Positions 37,892 to 47,866 are shown, counted from the first letter of the stretch. The stretch: 64,000 nt of DNA from Chloroflexi bacterium TSY (GCA_019217005.1 JAHBNG010000040.1:44584-108583), one strand, 5' to 3'. Notes: generated by a model from the sequence alone, not told the origin. Numbers and translations are program-made.

Positions 37892-39202
37892 TTAGGCAGA
37901 ATGCTGGATTACTCGTTCATATGCTTGTTCAAAGCGTGGCACAATCTGCGCCCAATCATAATGCTCCGAAACAAATTTCCGGGCATGTTGTCCAAGTGTA
38001 CTACACAATTCTCCGCTGGATTCACGATCTTTCAACAATGTAACGATTGCCGAAACAAATGATCCTGGTTCATCTGCCAAAATCATTTCCTGACCGCTTT
38101 GGATCGGGATACCCTCAATCCCCAAAGAGGTACTAACAATGGCTTGCCCGACTGCCATTGCCTCCAGCGCCTTAAATCGGGTGCCACCACCCACACGCAG
38201 TGGGATAACATAGACGGATGCTGTCTCGATATAAGGGCGAGGATCTTCCACCCATCCCGTAATGACGACGGCTGGATTGGTACGCAGTTCGTCCAAACGG
38301 GAATGCGGATTCTGCCCAACGATTACGAACTCAACATTGGGGACTGAATGTTGGAGTTTGGGCAAGACTTCGTGGCCAAACCAAAGTACTGCATCTACAT
38401 TGGGGCGATAGTCCATTTTGCCTACAAATACAAGACGATGAACAGTTTTATGATCGAATCTGTTTTCTGGAATCACACGGTCATGAATGATTGAATAAGC
38501 CTCTAAATCGATTCCATTAGAAACAACAATTGGATTAAGCTCTGGCACAATTTCTGACAGAGCCTTCCCATCGTTTGGGCTGACAACTGTTGTGATATTC
38601 GCCATTCGGCAGACTTGAGCCTCATATGCAGAGAGTTTGCGCCACTGTATCAAACTGTATCCCGCACCAATCCACCTTCTGGGTTGGCGCAGATCGGTCA
38701 AGGCATTGCGCTTTTGTAGTAAATACTCACAGTTGTGATTGTCGAAAGCAAGAATCGGTCTAATCGATTGAGGGATGTTGTCAACGAACTGCATGCCGTA
38801 TTGAGCAACCTCGATGCCCTCTATTTGAACAATATCGTATAAAGGTCGTTCTTGTCGCTGGATGGCAGAGACAATTTGGTTGATCGTTTGACGCATATGC
38901 GAACTTTCCAAGCGCAACGCCATGTCGGGCAAACGCGAACGCAATGTATCCAGTGCCCGTATCCCAATGGTGCGCTCTGGTTCTTCAACAAGCTCGATTC
39001 GGCGACATAGTTGCTTGAGGGGATTGTCCGAGATCAGTGCCCGTTTCTCATCTAGCTTAGCAGAAGCACTGCTTGAGGGGGCAAACGTAAGTAGATCAAT
39101 TTCATGCCGATGCGCCAGATACCGAATGAGGTTGAAATTGCGAATGGTTGTTCCTTGGTGAAGTGGAAAAGGAAGTTGAGGTGTAATGAAAAGAATCTTC
39201 AT
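37892..39202 (-). CDS. Glycosyltransferase family 4-like
   Basis: A 436-aa GT-B fold glycosyltransferase. N-terminal KILFITPQLPFPLHQGTT..R with the glycine-rich acceptor loop. The C-terminal Rossmann part has VFVGKMDYRPNVDAV, the VIVGQNP strand, and the donor-site PLRVGGGTRFKALEAMA motif. Likely transfers an activated sugar during cell-surface polysaccharide or glycolipid synthesis. It follows the second glycosyltransferase gene by only 9 bp, so the two form an operon. Confidence 0.88.
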   Translation of the reverse strand: MKILFITPQLPFPLHQGTTIRNFNLIRYLAHRHEIDLLTFAPSSSASAKLDEKRALISDNPLKQLCRRIELVEEPERTIGIRALDTLRSRLPDMALRLESSHMRQTINQIVSAIQRQERPLYDIVQIEGIEVAQYGMQFVDNIPQSIRPILAFDNHNCEYLLQKRNALTDLRQPRRWIGAGYSLIQWRKLSAYEAQVCRMANITTVVSPNDGKALSEIVPELNPIVVSNGIDLEAYSIIHDRVIPENRFDHKTVHRLVFVGKMDYRPNVDAVLWFGHEVLPKLQHSVPNVEFVIVGQNPHSRLDELRTNPAVVITGWVEDPRPYIETASVYVIPLRVGGGTRFKALEAMAVGQAIVSTSLGIEGIPIQSGQEMILADEPGSFVSAIVTLLKDRESSGELCSTLGQHARKFVSEHYDWAQIVPRFEQAYERVIQHSA

Positions 39203-39211
39203 CCGTAACCA

Positions 39212-40492
39212 TTATGACCGAAGCATCTGCTCTGGCGAATTTTGCATCGAGGATTTGTCAGTCGATAATTTGTCAATAGTGGGGGAAGAATCTTTTATGT
39301 CGGGCGAGAACAACTCGGGCTTACTTAATTTATGAATAGATGGATTCAAAACGTGTCGATAGACCGACAAGGTTTGAATTGCTGCTTTACGCCAACTGAA
39401 GCAGGTTGCTCGTTGTAGCCCTTTTTCACGCAATTCTCGGTGTAGTTCCTGATCCGTCAATAATCTATGCATCGCTACAGCGATTTCCTCCCAATCATTC
39501 GGATCAACTAAAAGAGCGGCGTCCCCGACGACTTCCGGTAAGCTACTCACATTACTGACGATGGTTGGGGTTCCACAAGCCATTGCCTCTAAAGGGGGCA
39601 GACCAAAACCTTCATAGTGGGCCGCATGCACATGACAGTGAGCACCAACATATAATTTCCAGATATCTTCATCTGAAACGCGCCCGAGCAGATGAGTGGA
39701 TTTGCTTAAATCAAGTTCATCCACGATGCGCATTGTTTCTTCGTATAGCCATCCATAGCCACCGGCAATCACCAAATGTACATCGTCGATCCGATATTTA
39801 TTGCGCATGTAGTGGAAGGCTTTGACTAATCCATCAACATTCTTTTTTGGCTCTATCGTCCCAACAAAAAGAATATATTTTTGGGGGATTTTGTACTTTG
39901 ACGTGATCTCTCGGCGTGTCAACTCGAGCGGTAATGGCTTATAGCGAGGATTTGCCGCTTCATAAATGACGCTGATCCTGCTATCAGGAACCCCCAGTTG
40001 GGCGATCAAATCTTGTTTGGTACTCTCACTCGGTACAATAATATGACGAGCGCGCGTAACAGCCCGATCAATTTGGCCGTAATAGGCTGCACTATCTTCA
40101 GTCAAGAAATGGGGCCAGTGCAAAAAAGCTAAATCATGAACCGTAATCACTGCTGGCACGAGGGCATAGAGTGGTGGAATAAAATCTGTACTGTGCAGCA
40201 GATCTAGTGAGAATCGGAGAAGTTCAAGAGGCAAAGATAGCTGCTCAAGTTTGGTGTGGGTTGGGGAATAGACAGTGACCCGCCGAAAATTCGGAGAATC
40301 AATCAACGGTGCACTGTGCCTGCGATGTTGGAACACTAAAAATTCCAAATCGCTAATATCTAGGCCATCTTTTTGCACATGATTTGACTGTACAGACTGC
40401 AAATCTGCAAAGGCCTGTAGTAGATTCAGCGTATAATTACTGATCCCCGCAGGTTGATGGTAGAACAATCTCGCGTCGACGCCAATCCGCAT
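39212..40492 (-). CDS. Glycosyltransferase family 4 (GT1 domain)
   Basis: A 426-aa GT-B glycosyltransferase beginning MRIGVDARLFYHQPAGISNY. Key C-terminal motifs are ILFVGTIEPKKNVDGLVKAF, LLGRVSDEDIWKLY and the EX7E motif region HYEGFGLPPLEAMACGTPTI. Similar to mannosyl- or rhamnosyl-transferases of the WbdA/MtfB type, though the sugar cannot be told. Last ~40 residues are Ser/Lys-rich and unconserved. First gene of a two-gene operon with the 436-aa enzyme. Confidence 0.9.
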   Translation of the reverse strand: MRIGVDARLFYHQPAGISNYTLNLLQAFADLQSVQSNHVQKDGLDISDLEFLVFQHRRHSAPLIDSPNFRRVTVYSPTHTKLEQLSLPLELLRFSLDLLHSTDFIPPLYALVPAVITVHDLAFLHWPHFLTEDSAAYYGQIDRAVTRARHIIVPSESTKQDLIAQLGVPDSRISVIYEAANPRYKPLPLELTRREITSKYKIPQKYILFVGTIEPKKNVDGLVKAFHYMRNKYRIDDVHLVIAGGYGWLYEETMRIVDELDLSKSTHLLGRVSDEDIWKLYVGAHCHVHAAHYEGFGLPPLEAMACGTPTIVSNVSSLPEVVGDAALLVDPNDWEEIAVAMHRLLTDQELHRELREKGLQRATCFSWRKAAIQTLSVYRHVLNPSIHKLSKPELFSPDIKDSSPTIDKLSTDKSSMQNSPEQMLRS

Positions 40493-41108
40493 AACAGAAT
40501 GGAACGAATAATATACCTTGGAGCGGGTACCAAATTAAGTTGAACATGTCACTCTCGAGCGAAACAAAGGCTTATCCTGTGTTCTCGAAGGAACGTATGT
40601 TCAAGTTATTTTATTCCGATTCCCTAGCAGCGCTATAAAGTAACATTTTTACCCATGTAAGCAATGTTCTATTATGCTGCTGCGGAGTATATGATGACAA
40701 ACTAGAACATATATTGTATCAGCCTCTACTTCTAATGGTCAAACCGCTAGCAGTCAGACGAGCAATTTCAAAATAGGGCGTTCCAGGTGACCGTCACCTT
40801 CCGCACCACTGTCCCGTTTCCAATTTGAAATTGCTGCAGTCAGACGAGCAATTCACGAATAAGACCCAATTTTGTGTATGGCCCTGACTGGAACTGGGGC
40901 CAGGGACGGAAATCACTGGTTGGGAATCGCTGGTAACGTCTTGTTCTGTTTCACGATTTTCGCATGAAGCAGTATAATCAGTCATTGGTGGGATTGTTTG
41001 TCGATACCAATCGTGGTCGTGGAGATTGCGAATAAAGAAATGTAGAATATACGGGTATTCGCTCATACTCTCCGCGCAGCCAAATAGCATGATGAAAGCA
41101 AGCATTTT
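40493..41108. other. Divergent intergenic region with palindromic repeats
   Basis: No gene. One palindrome at about 40540-40611 has arms TTGAACATGTCAC/CGTATGTTCAA around CTCTCGAGCGAAAC and belongs to the family at 7095 and 35825. A second at about 40767-40834 has perfect 12-bp arms AGCAATTTCAAA/TTTGAAATTGCT and an inner GGTGAC-C-GTCACC hairpin. The direct repeat GCAGTCAGACGAGCAATT overlaps its two ends. Confidence 0.55.
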
Positions 41109-42428
41109 ATGGATATTGCCCAACTGACTCAAATGGTCAACTGGCTCGATGAAGAGCATAGACGTGATCGGGCCGAAATTGCCCGTCTTCAACAACGCAT
41201 GGAGACCCAATCATCGGATTTGATTGATCAAGCGCGACGGATTCAAGATCTGGAGGCACGCTTAGCTGCAACCCAATCACAATTGACGCGCTTTGGCCAA
41301 ATCGAGAGCAATATCGAAAATACGAAGAACGATCTGGTTACACTCGTCGAGCGCGGGCATGAAGAACGTGTGCATAGCCAGCGTGAGTTAGAACGCGCGC
41401 GCCTAAGTGATCGAGAGATGCTCTCACGCGAAATCAGCGAGGTACGCCGAGAATTACCCCGCATTACAAGACTAGAAGAAAGCATCGACGTACGTGCTGT
41501 AGAGGATGACCGTTTATCTGAATTAATCATGAGCGTGCGCAGTCAAATTAGTAACTTGGCGAAAGAGATCGAGGAACGCACGCGGCAAATACCGTTTCTT
41601 GCTGAACAGCGAACAAGTGATACAAAGCGTATCGCCCAACTTCAGCAGGAAACAGTGGAACTTTTCAAGAGAATCGAAGCCCAAACCGGACGGGTTGCTG
41701 TAACAGAAGAATCAGTCCGCAAAGTTGAAGTAGAACAGCAAAAGCTGCCTCCGTTAGTTGAGAATCTTGGAGAAGAACAGGCCACGTTTATGGAGAGGGT
41801 TCGTTCGGCATTGGCTGAACGGAACCAGCAATTCACGCGTTGGCAAGAGGTAATCGACGAGCAGAAAACCCTTGTTAGCCAAGCATATGAACGAGTCCAA
41901 AGCTTTGGGCAACAGCTTGAAACGAGTCGGCGGATGGTTCAAGAAATGCAAGAATTTAAGGATCTAATCCTGCGCGAGCAGAGTCAAGTGCAAGAGCTTC
42001 AAAGATTAGCCGAAGAGCGTATCCGCCGCGAAATGGACGAGTTCCGAGAAGAATATGACAAGCGACACCGTCGGGAAGAATTACGGCAGGAACATCTTTG
42101 GAGCGAGCAAGATAAATATAACCGCGAAGTTGTCGAAAAGTTCCCGCCACTTGCCCACGAATTAGAAGTCCACGAAGAACTGATTGAGCATTTGTGGAAA
42201 TTACACGAGAGCTATAGCGAATACTTCCTCGATAATGCGCAAAGATGGCTCGAAGGCATCCAGGTTGCTGTTCGAAGTCGTGATGAGAGCATGCGTGCCA
42301 TGAATGAAAATTGGTTACGTCAACGTCGCAATACCGAACTCTATGCCAACCAAGGAGGAGGACGCCGCACCGCTGGCGTTATCTCTGGCGAAGCACCAGA
42401 ATCGACAAACGGAAATCAGCGAAATTAA
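41109..42428 (+). CDS. Long coiled-coil protein of unknown function
   Basis: A 439-aa protein, almost entirely heptad-rich and charged (Glu, Arg, Gln), with no Cys and no membrane segment or signal peptide. Predicted as a continuous coiled coil from residue ~5 to ~380 with short breaks. It ends 2 bp before the selB start codon, so the two are very likely co-transcribed. I recognise no family; a structural or scaffolding role in the cytoplasm is only a guess. Confidence 0.75.
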   Translation: MDIAQLTQMVNWLDEEHRRDRAEIARLQQRMETQSSDLIDQARRIQDLEARLAATQSQLTRFGQIESNIENTKNDLVTLVERGHEERVHSQRELERARLSDREMLSREISEVRRELPRITRLEESIDVRAVEDDRLSELIMSVRSQISNLAKEIEERTRQIPFLAEQRTSDTKRIAQLQQETVELFKRIEAQTGRVAVTEESVRKVEVEQQKLPPLVENLGEEQATFMERVRSALAERNQQFTRWQEVIDEQKTLVSQAYERVQSFGQQLETSRRMVQEMQEFKDLILREQSQVQELQRLAEERIRREMDEFREEYDKRHRREELRQEHLWSEQDKYNREVVEKFPPLAHELEVHEELIEHLWKLHESYSEYFLDNAQRWLEGIQVAVRSRDESMRAMNENWLRQRRNTELYANQGGGRRTAGVISGEAPESTNGNQRN

Positions 42429-42430
42429 CT

Positions 42431-44443
42431 ATGCGCGTCATTGGGACTGCTGGCCACGTCGATCATGGAAAATCAACCCTTGTTCAGGCTCTCACAGGAA
42501 TTGACCCAGATCGGCTTCAAGAAGAGAAGGCGCGGGGAATGACGATCGATCTGGGCTTTGCTTGGATCGAGTTGCCTATTCTTGCTGCTGATGCGGACGC
42601 AAATGATACTGAGCCTCTGACCGGGGGCTCCTCCGCTACATTGGCACCGAGCGAAAGTGTCGGCATTGTCGACGTTCCTGGTCATATCGATTTTATCAAA
42701 AATATGCTGGCTGGTGTTGGCAGTATTGACGCCGCTGTTCTCGTCATTGCGGCGGACGAAAGCGTCATGCCTCAGACGCGAGAACACTTGGCCATCCTTG
42801 ATTTGCTCGCTGTTCCCACCGGTGTTATTGCACTTACAAAAACCGATCTAATTGACGATCCCGAATGGCTTGATTTGGTTGAGTTAGATATTGCTGAACT
42901 CCTGCAGAATACCCGCCTGGCCGATGCACCCATTGTGCGGGTGAGCGCCATCTCTGGTGAGGGTCTTGATGAATTGCGTCTTGCTTTGGCCCATTCTTTG
43001 GCCCAACTCGCACCACGGCGCAATCGTGCACGACCACGATTGCCCATTGACCGCATCTTTAGCCTAAGTGGTTTTGGCACGGTTGTCACTGGTACCTTAA
43101 GTGACGGTCATTTTGCAGTGGGTGACTTGATCGAGGTATTACCAAGTGGACTTTCAGCCCGTATTCGCGGCCTACAAACACACAAGAAGCAGGTCTGGGA
43201 AGGGCAGCCGGGGAGTCGATTAGCCATCAATTTGAGTGATATTGGGACAGATGAATTGCGGCGAGGTGAGGTGGTTGTTAAGCCTGATACAATCCGCAGT
43301 ACATTACTAGCAGACGCATCGTTTCGACTGTTACCTGATGCATCCAAGCCACTCGTCCATAATCAAGCGATCGACTTTTTTAGCGGTGCAGCTGAAATTC
43401 CCGCGCGCGTACGACTCTTGGGAACGGAGACACTCGAACCTGGCCAATCTGGGTGGCTCCAACTTCGCCTGGAACGGCCAACCGTGGTCACTGCTGGGGA
43501 TCGATATATTCTACGTCAGCCATCGCCCAGTGTAACACTCGGCGGTGGCGTGATTTTGAGTCCCCATCCGCGTCGCCGCTGGCGGCGTTTCGATCCAGTA
43601 AATATTGCGCGTCTGGAAACGTTAGCCCGTGGCGCACCCGATGAGATCCTACTGGAGACGCTGGCAAGGGCCATTTATTTAGTGCCAAACGAATTGATGG
43701 AGCAGAGTGGCTTAGATTTGGAGATTGCCCAGGACGCCCTGCAACAGCTAGATGAGACACAGGCGCTGAAAACACTCTCTATCGGTAACGACGATCTTTT
43801 GCTCACTCTGGATATTTGGCAGCAAGTCGTCAGCTATTTGAGTAATCTAGTCGAGGCATTTCACACAGAATCGCCACTGCGCCGTGGCATCCCGCGCGGC
43901 GAAGCGCGTAGTCGGCTGGAAAGCTTGCTGATGCGCCATTCAACCCAAACTAAGACCAGTCAGAAAAAGTTAACGGTTCGCATCTTCAATGCCATGATCG
44001 AAGCGGCTCAAGGTGAAGGAAAGATCGCTGCAGACGATCATGCGATTTGGCAAATTGACTTTCAAGTGAACCTGACCCTTGAACAACAGCAAGCCGTCGA
44101 CCAGTTGCTTGAAAAATTTGCCAGTGCCCCATTTGCACCACCCAATACTGGCGATACGCTACGCCTGTTGGATCAAGATGAAGAGTTACTTGAGCACCTA
44201 ATTGAAAGTGAACAGCTTGTCCGTTTTGGTGGAGGTGTTCTTTTTCGCAAACAGGACTTTGAAGCAGCCAAAGAGACGGTTGTCGAGTTTGCTCGTGAAC
44301 ACGGAACTGTTACCCTCGCCCAAGCTCGCGATCTGTTGCAGACCAGTCGCAAATATGTTCAGGCGATCCTCGAAGAGATGGATGCACAACGAATTACCCG
44401 TCGTAATGGCGATGCACGCATTTTACGTAGTGTCGGCCAATAG
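42431..44443 (+). CDS. selB: Selenocysteine-specific elongation factor SelB
   Basis: A 670-aa protein from ATG 42431 (MRVIGTAGHVDHGKST). The frame is open upstream to 42311, but that part lies within the preceding gene. GTPase domain: G1 GHVDHGKS, the SelB-type LQEEKARGMTIDLGFAW switch, G3 DVPGH, G4 TKTD. A ~25-residue low-complexity insert sits before G3 (LAADADANDTEPLTG). EF-Tu-like domains 2 and 3 follow (LSGFGTVVTGTL), then C-terminal winged-helix domains that bind the SECIS hairpin (TLAQARDLLQTSRKYVQAIL). It delivers Sec-tRNA to UGA codons. Its presence implies that the organism makes selenoproteins. selA, selC and selD are not in the window. Confidence 0.93.
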   Translation: MRVIGTAGHVDHGKSTLVQALTGIDPDRLQEEKARGMTIDLGFAWIELPILAADADANDTEPLTGGSSATLAPSESVGIVDVPGHIDFIKNMLAGVGSIDAAVLVIAADESVMPQTREHLAILDLLAVPTGVIALTKTDLIDDPEWLDLVELDIAELLQNTRLADAPIVRVSAISGEGLDELRLALAHSLAQLAPRRNRARPRLPIDRIFSLSGFGTVVTGTLSDGHFAVGDLIEVLPSGLSARIRGLQTHKKQVWEGQPGSRLAINLSDIGTDELRRGEVVVKPDTIRSTLLADASFRLLPDASKPLVHNQAIDFFSGAAEIPARVRLLGTETLEPGQSGWLQLRLERPTVVTAGDRYILRQPSPSVTLGGGVILSPHPRRRWRRFDPVNIARLETLARGAPDEILLETLARAIYLVPNELMEQSGLDLEIAQDALQQLDETQALKTLSIGNDDLLLTLDIWQQVVSYLSNLVEAFHTESPLRRGIPRGEARSRLESLLMRHSTQTKTSQKKLTVRIFNAMIEAAQGEGKIAADDHAIWQIDFQVNLTLEQQQAVDQLLEKFASAPFAPPNTGDTLRLLDQDEELLEHLIESEQLVRFGGGVLFRKQDFEAAKETVVEFAREHGTVTLAQARDLLQTSRKYVQAILEEMDAQRITRRNGDARILRSVGQ

Positions 44444-44980
44444 CAGCAGAATTTCCCCTACCTAGTGAGGCTCCACCTCATATCAACAAGAAATTTTGGC
44501 TCAATAGGATCTCATGTGGTTGACGTCCCCAGCACTCGCTAGGCGTAGATTCGCTTTCGTGACTTTGCGTAGCGAGTGCCAGGGACATTATCTCTCTATC
44601 ACCTGAATTCCAAAAGAGCCGAAATTTTTCCTATAAACGATGAGTCAGTTTTCCTCAACCTGCTCCTTTAACGAAAAACCTCACGCATAACCGACTCCTT
44701 TCACGACCGAAAGTCCCAATCTGCCCCTGTCTCGATTCTGTTGCTCTGTTGTGTCTCATAATGGGACCAAAATGAGAGTGGGATACCACAATTTGCGTAA
44801 GAGCTGCTTGGTCTCTCTGAGAAAAAGCGAGTTTACACAGAATTTGGGGGACCACCAAATGAGAAGGTTGAGACAAATTCCTCCGTAGTTGAGACAAATC
44901 TTGCCGCATCCGGCCTTACAATGATGGCGCAACGTTGCTCAGAGGTAATCAAAAATAAATCTTTGAATAGGAGAACAGAA
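44444..44980. other. Intergenic region with long hairpin
   Basis: No gene found. A strong hairpin is at 44525-44586: GTCCCCAGCACTCGCTA pairs with TAGCGAGTGC then AGGGAC, with about 28 nt between. It lies 80 bp after selB and may act as a transcription barrier, but no T-run follows. It is not tRNA-like. Confidence 0.5.
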
Positions 44981-45622
44981 ATGACGATTCGTATAGGCGA
45001 CCTGGCCCCAGATTTCACAGCAGAGACCACGCAAGGAGCCATCCAATTCCATGAGTGGAAGAGTGATTCTTGGGCAATCCTGTTTTCGCATCCAGCTAAC
45101 TTCACGCCTGTTTGCACGACCGAACTGGGTACAGTCGCTGGTTTGAAGAACGAATTTGAGAAGCGTAATACCAAGGTGATTGGCCTGAGCGTTGATCCCC
45201 TTGAATCACATGAGCGTTGGGCAAATGATATTCGCGATGTAACTGGAAACGCTGTCAATTTTCCCATCATTGCAGACCCTGACCGCCAGGTTGCTTCGCT
45301 CTACGACATGATTCATCCTAGTGCAAGCGACACGACGACCGTGCGTTCAGTCTTCATCATCGGTGCCGACAACAAAGTCAAACTGACGCTGACCTACCCA
45401 GCCAGCACTGGACGCAATTTCCAAGAGGTGCTGCGTAGCCTGGATTCTCTACAGCTCACTGCTTACGAGGCAGTGGCAACACCGGCGGATTGGAAGAATG
45501 GTGAAGATGTCATTGTCTTACCAAGCTTGTCTGACGATGAGGCCAGAGAGAAATTTCCACGAGGCTTCATTGCTAAGAAACCCTACTTGCGGGTGACACC
45601 GCAGCCGAACAAGATACGGTAG
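44981..45622 (+). CDS. 1-Cys peroxiredoxin (Prx6/AhpC-TSA family)
   Basis: A 213-aa peroxiredoxin from ATG 44981 (SD AGGAG). The peroxidatic Cys is in HPANFTPVCTTELG, with the conserved Pro and Thr (PxxxT/SxxC); the conserved Arg lies in TTTVRSVFIIG. The C-terminal arm is long (ATPADWKNGEDVIVLPSLSD), as in the Prx6 group, and there is no resolving Cys. It reduces hydroperoxides in the cytosol. It is followed by an unrelated lipoprotein gene and an MBL-rhodanese gene; a shared role in peroxide and reactive-sulfur defence is plausible but inferred. Confidence 0.92.
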   Translation: MTIRIGDLAPDFTAETTQGAIQFHEWKSDSWAILFSHPANFTPVCTTELGTVAGLKNEFEKRNTKVIGLSVDPLESHERWANDIRDVTGNAVNFPIIADPDRQVASLYDMIHPSASDTTTVRSVFIIGADNKVKLTLTYPASTGRNFQEVLRSLDSLQLTAYEAVATPADWKNGEDVIVLPSLSDDEAREKFPRGFIAKKPYLRVTPQPNKIR

Positions 45623-45818
45623 AGGGCCATAGTCAGCGATTCGTCCACAAAGTGACAGTCACTGCCGCATATGCGGTCGCACAAGCGGATCGTGATTTCC
45701 GACTATTCTGCACGCATCTTCGTGAAGTCACTTGGCCGAAGGGATGACCAACGCCCATTAGAGCATAAATGCTTACAAAGGCAATTTCGTTACAAATATC
45801 AAATTGGAGCTAAATATT

Positions 45819-46469
45819 ATGTTCACGAATCAAACCAAGACCTACCTTTTCTCGATCTTCCCACTGGTGGCGTTCTTATTATCGGCCTGCCAGATTACAC
45901 TTGTTGATCCGGCAATGGCGAAGCCAAATCCAACAATCACCAACAACGCAGCCATGCATGTTTTTGGAAACAGCGAGATCGATATTCCTGGTGCAACGTC
46001 TGTTCTGAAGAAGAATGCTGCTGGTATAGAACTGACAGTCGACACAACCGAGCTGACTCCTGGTGATGCCTATACGATTTGGTGGGTCATTTTCAACAAT
46101 TCTACTGCTTGTGCTGACGCAACGTGCAAAGGGTCCGATCTCAGCAATCCAGAGACTGTTGGGATGGTTGGATACGCAACGGGCGGAATTGCGGATGTAA
46201 ACGGTGTGGCCCACTTTGAGGCGACTCTGAGTGTCGGCGACAACTCCATTGCCCTGGATAACAACGACGGTTTTCCATTCGAGTTGGTCGAGCCAGCCCC
46301 TGGTCTGATCGACCCAATGGCGGCTGAGATTCACGCAGTTGTACGTACGCATGGCGCAGCCTTGGATGATCCAACCGAGCAGATTACAACATTCGGTGGT
46401 GGCTGCAATCCAGAGTGTACCAACGTACAAGCTGCGCTCCACCTACCAGAGTCGATTGCTCTGCAGTAG
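45819..46469 (+). CDS. Lipoprotein of unknown function
   Basis: A 216-aa protein from ATG 45819 (GGAG 9 bp upstream) with a lipoprotein signal ending LLSAC. The mature part is acidic and beta-rich, with GDAYTIWWVIFNNSTACADA, a Cys pair (ACADATC) and a second Cys pair near the end (GGCNPECTNV). No enzyme motif was recognised. Similar extracellular proteins occur in cyanobacteria and Chloroflexota. Probably anchored outside the membrane and stabilised by disulfides. Confidence 0.75.
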   Translation: MFTNQTKTYLFSIFPLVAFLLSACQITLVDPAMAKPNPTITNNAAMHVFGNSEIDIPGATSVLKKNAAGIELTVDTTELTPGDAYTIWWVIFNNSTACADATCKGSDLSNPETVGMVGYATGGIADVNGVAHFEATLSVGDNSIALDNNDGFPFELVEPAPGLIDPMAAEIHAVVRTHGAALDDPTEQITTFGGGCNPECTNVQAALHLPESIALQ

Positions 46470-46518
46470 ACTGAGTGTCGGTCAATAGGGATAGTGAGGT
46501 AAATATACTGAGCAAGGC

Positions 46519-46571
46519 CATAGATGAGAAAAATTAGCCCAGTTTTACCCGGGTAGATCATTCTCATCTAT
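46519..46571. repeat. 12-bp-arm hairpin
   Basis: CATAGATGAGAA at the left and TTCTCATCTATG at the right, separated by about 29 bp. It lies between the lipoprotein stop and the MBL-rhodanese gene. No T-run, so it is not a clear terminator. Confidence 0.5.
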
Positions 46572-46597
46572 GAGCGCTTGCGGTATAGGTGAAATGC

Positions 46598-46629
46598 AGA
46601 GAGTCGATTTTGTACAAAATCGACTCTCT
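46598..46629. promoter_or_regulatory. Perfect 32-bp palindrome upstream of MBL-rhodanese
   Basis: AGAGAGTCGATTTT-GTAC-AAAATCGACTCTCT, perfect with no spacer, ending 40 bp before the start codon at 46670. Position and symmetry suit an operator for a dimeric repressor, or an attenuator hairpin. Whether it regulates the gene is inference. Confidence 0.5.
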
Positions 46630-46669
46630 CACTGATCATCTCCCGCTATCAGAGAAAGGAACGATTACG

Positions 46670-47866
46670 ATGTGGTTTGAACAAATTATCAGACGCGAGA
46701 CTGGCTGCGTCACCTATATGATTGGCTCATCTGAGACTGGTCAGTGTGTGGTCTTCGACCCGTTGTGGGACACAACCCCATATCTGGAGATGGCACGCCG
46801 CAAGAATTCTACCATTCGTTATGTCATAGACTCACACTCCCATGCTGATCATGTTTCCGGTGCGCGGCGGCTTGCGACGGCAACGAATAGTGAGTTGGTC
46901 CTGCCGGCTCTGGCAGACATTACTTATGAAGCGACGCGTGTGCAGGATCAGGATCAATTACGCTTTGGTGAAGTTACGCTAGAGTTCGTACACATGCCTG
47001 GTCATCGTCCCGAGCTCATGAATCTGCTCGTGATTGACCACTCGCGTGGTGATGCCCCTTGGTGCATTCTAACTGCCGATGGTCTCATGGTTGGCGATCT
47101 GGCTCGCCCCGATTTAGCACAATCCGGTGAAATGGGAGCGGCGCAACTGTTCGATAGAACGCTGCCGCGTCTGCTTTCATTGCCTGACTATGTGGAGGTC
47201 TATCCCGGCCATGTCGCCGGGTCGACTTGAGGACGCGTTTCGAGTGGCAAGTTTGTCACAACAGTTGGTTACGAACGTCGCTTCAACACAGCACTTCAGT
47301 TTACGAATCGCCGTGCATTTATTGACTATATGACCATGAATCAGCCAGCACGGCCAGCCAATATGACCAATATCATCGAGATTAACCAGGGTAAGCGAGC
47401 TCTTTCTTCCCAAACACCATCGGCTCCAGCCATCTCGGTGTCGGAGACGCTGCAGCGGATGAATGAACAAGCTATTGTGCTAGACATACGAAACATGGAC
47501 GCGTTTGCGGCAGGCCATGTTCCAGGTGCACTCTTTGTGCCGTTGCAAAACCCGAATTTTGAGCAATGGGTGGGGTGGATTATCCCGGGCGATGCATCAA
47601 TGATTCTGATAGCCGATGAAGAAGGAGATATTGCCAATGCGCTCCACAAGTTGGCCTTCCTGGGGCTAGATAGTCGAGTGGTTGGCTATTTAGATGGTGG
47701 AATGAACGGCTGGATTCGTGCAGCGCAACCAAGACGCCTGCTTACGCAGATGAGCGCTAGCTATTTACATCATCTTTTAGCTGCGCAGCATTCGAGTCAC
47801 AACGACATCTTTGAGGTTCTTGATGTGCGGGAAGCTCTTGCCCACTTTTGCGCAAAGGTGTTGTGA
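46670..47866 (+). CDS. MBL-fold/rhodanese protein with in-frame TGA (Sec candidate)
   Basis: From ATG 46670 (SD AAAGGA) one frame runs 399 codons, broken only by TGA at 47228-47230. Part 1 (186 aa) is a metallo-beta-lactamase domain of the persulfide-dioxygenase/glyoxalase II type: HSHADH metal motif, MPGHRP, TADGLMVGD, YPGH. Part 2 continues GRVSSGKFVTTVGYERRF and contains a rhodanese-like domain, then the start of another (EVLDVREA) that ends early. TGA falls in VAGST-x-GR, where I recall relatives having Cys (GAGSxCG). With selB nearby, UGA could encode selenocysteine. Against this, the 3' end looks truncated, so it may be a decaying gene stopped at 47230. Confidence 0.65.

Noticed and set aside
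44525..44586. Hairpin after selB as a tRNA-Sec (selC)
   Set aside because: It is one long imperfect stem without a T-arm, anticodon arm with TCA in a 7-nt loop, or acceptor end.
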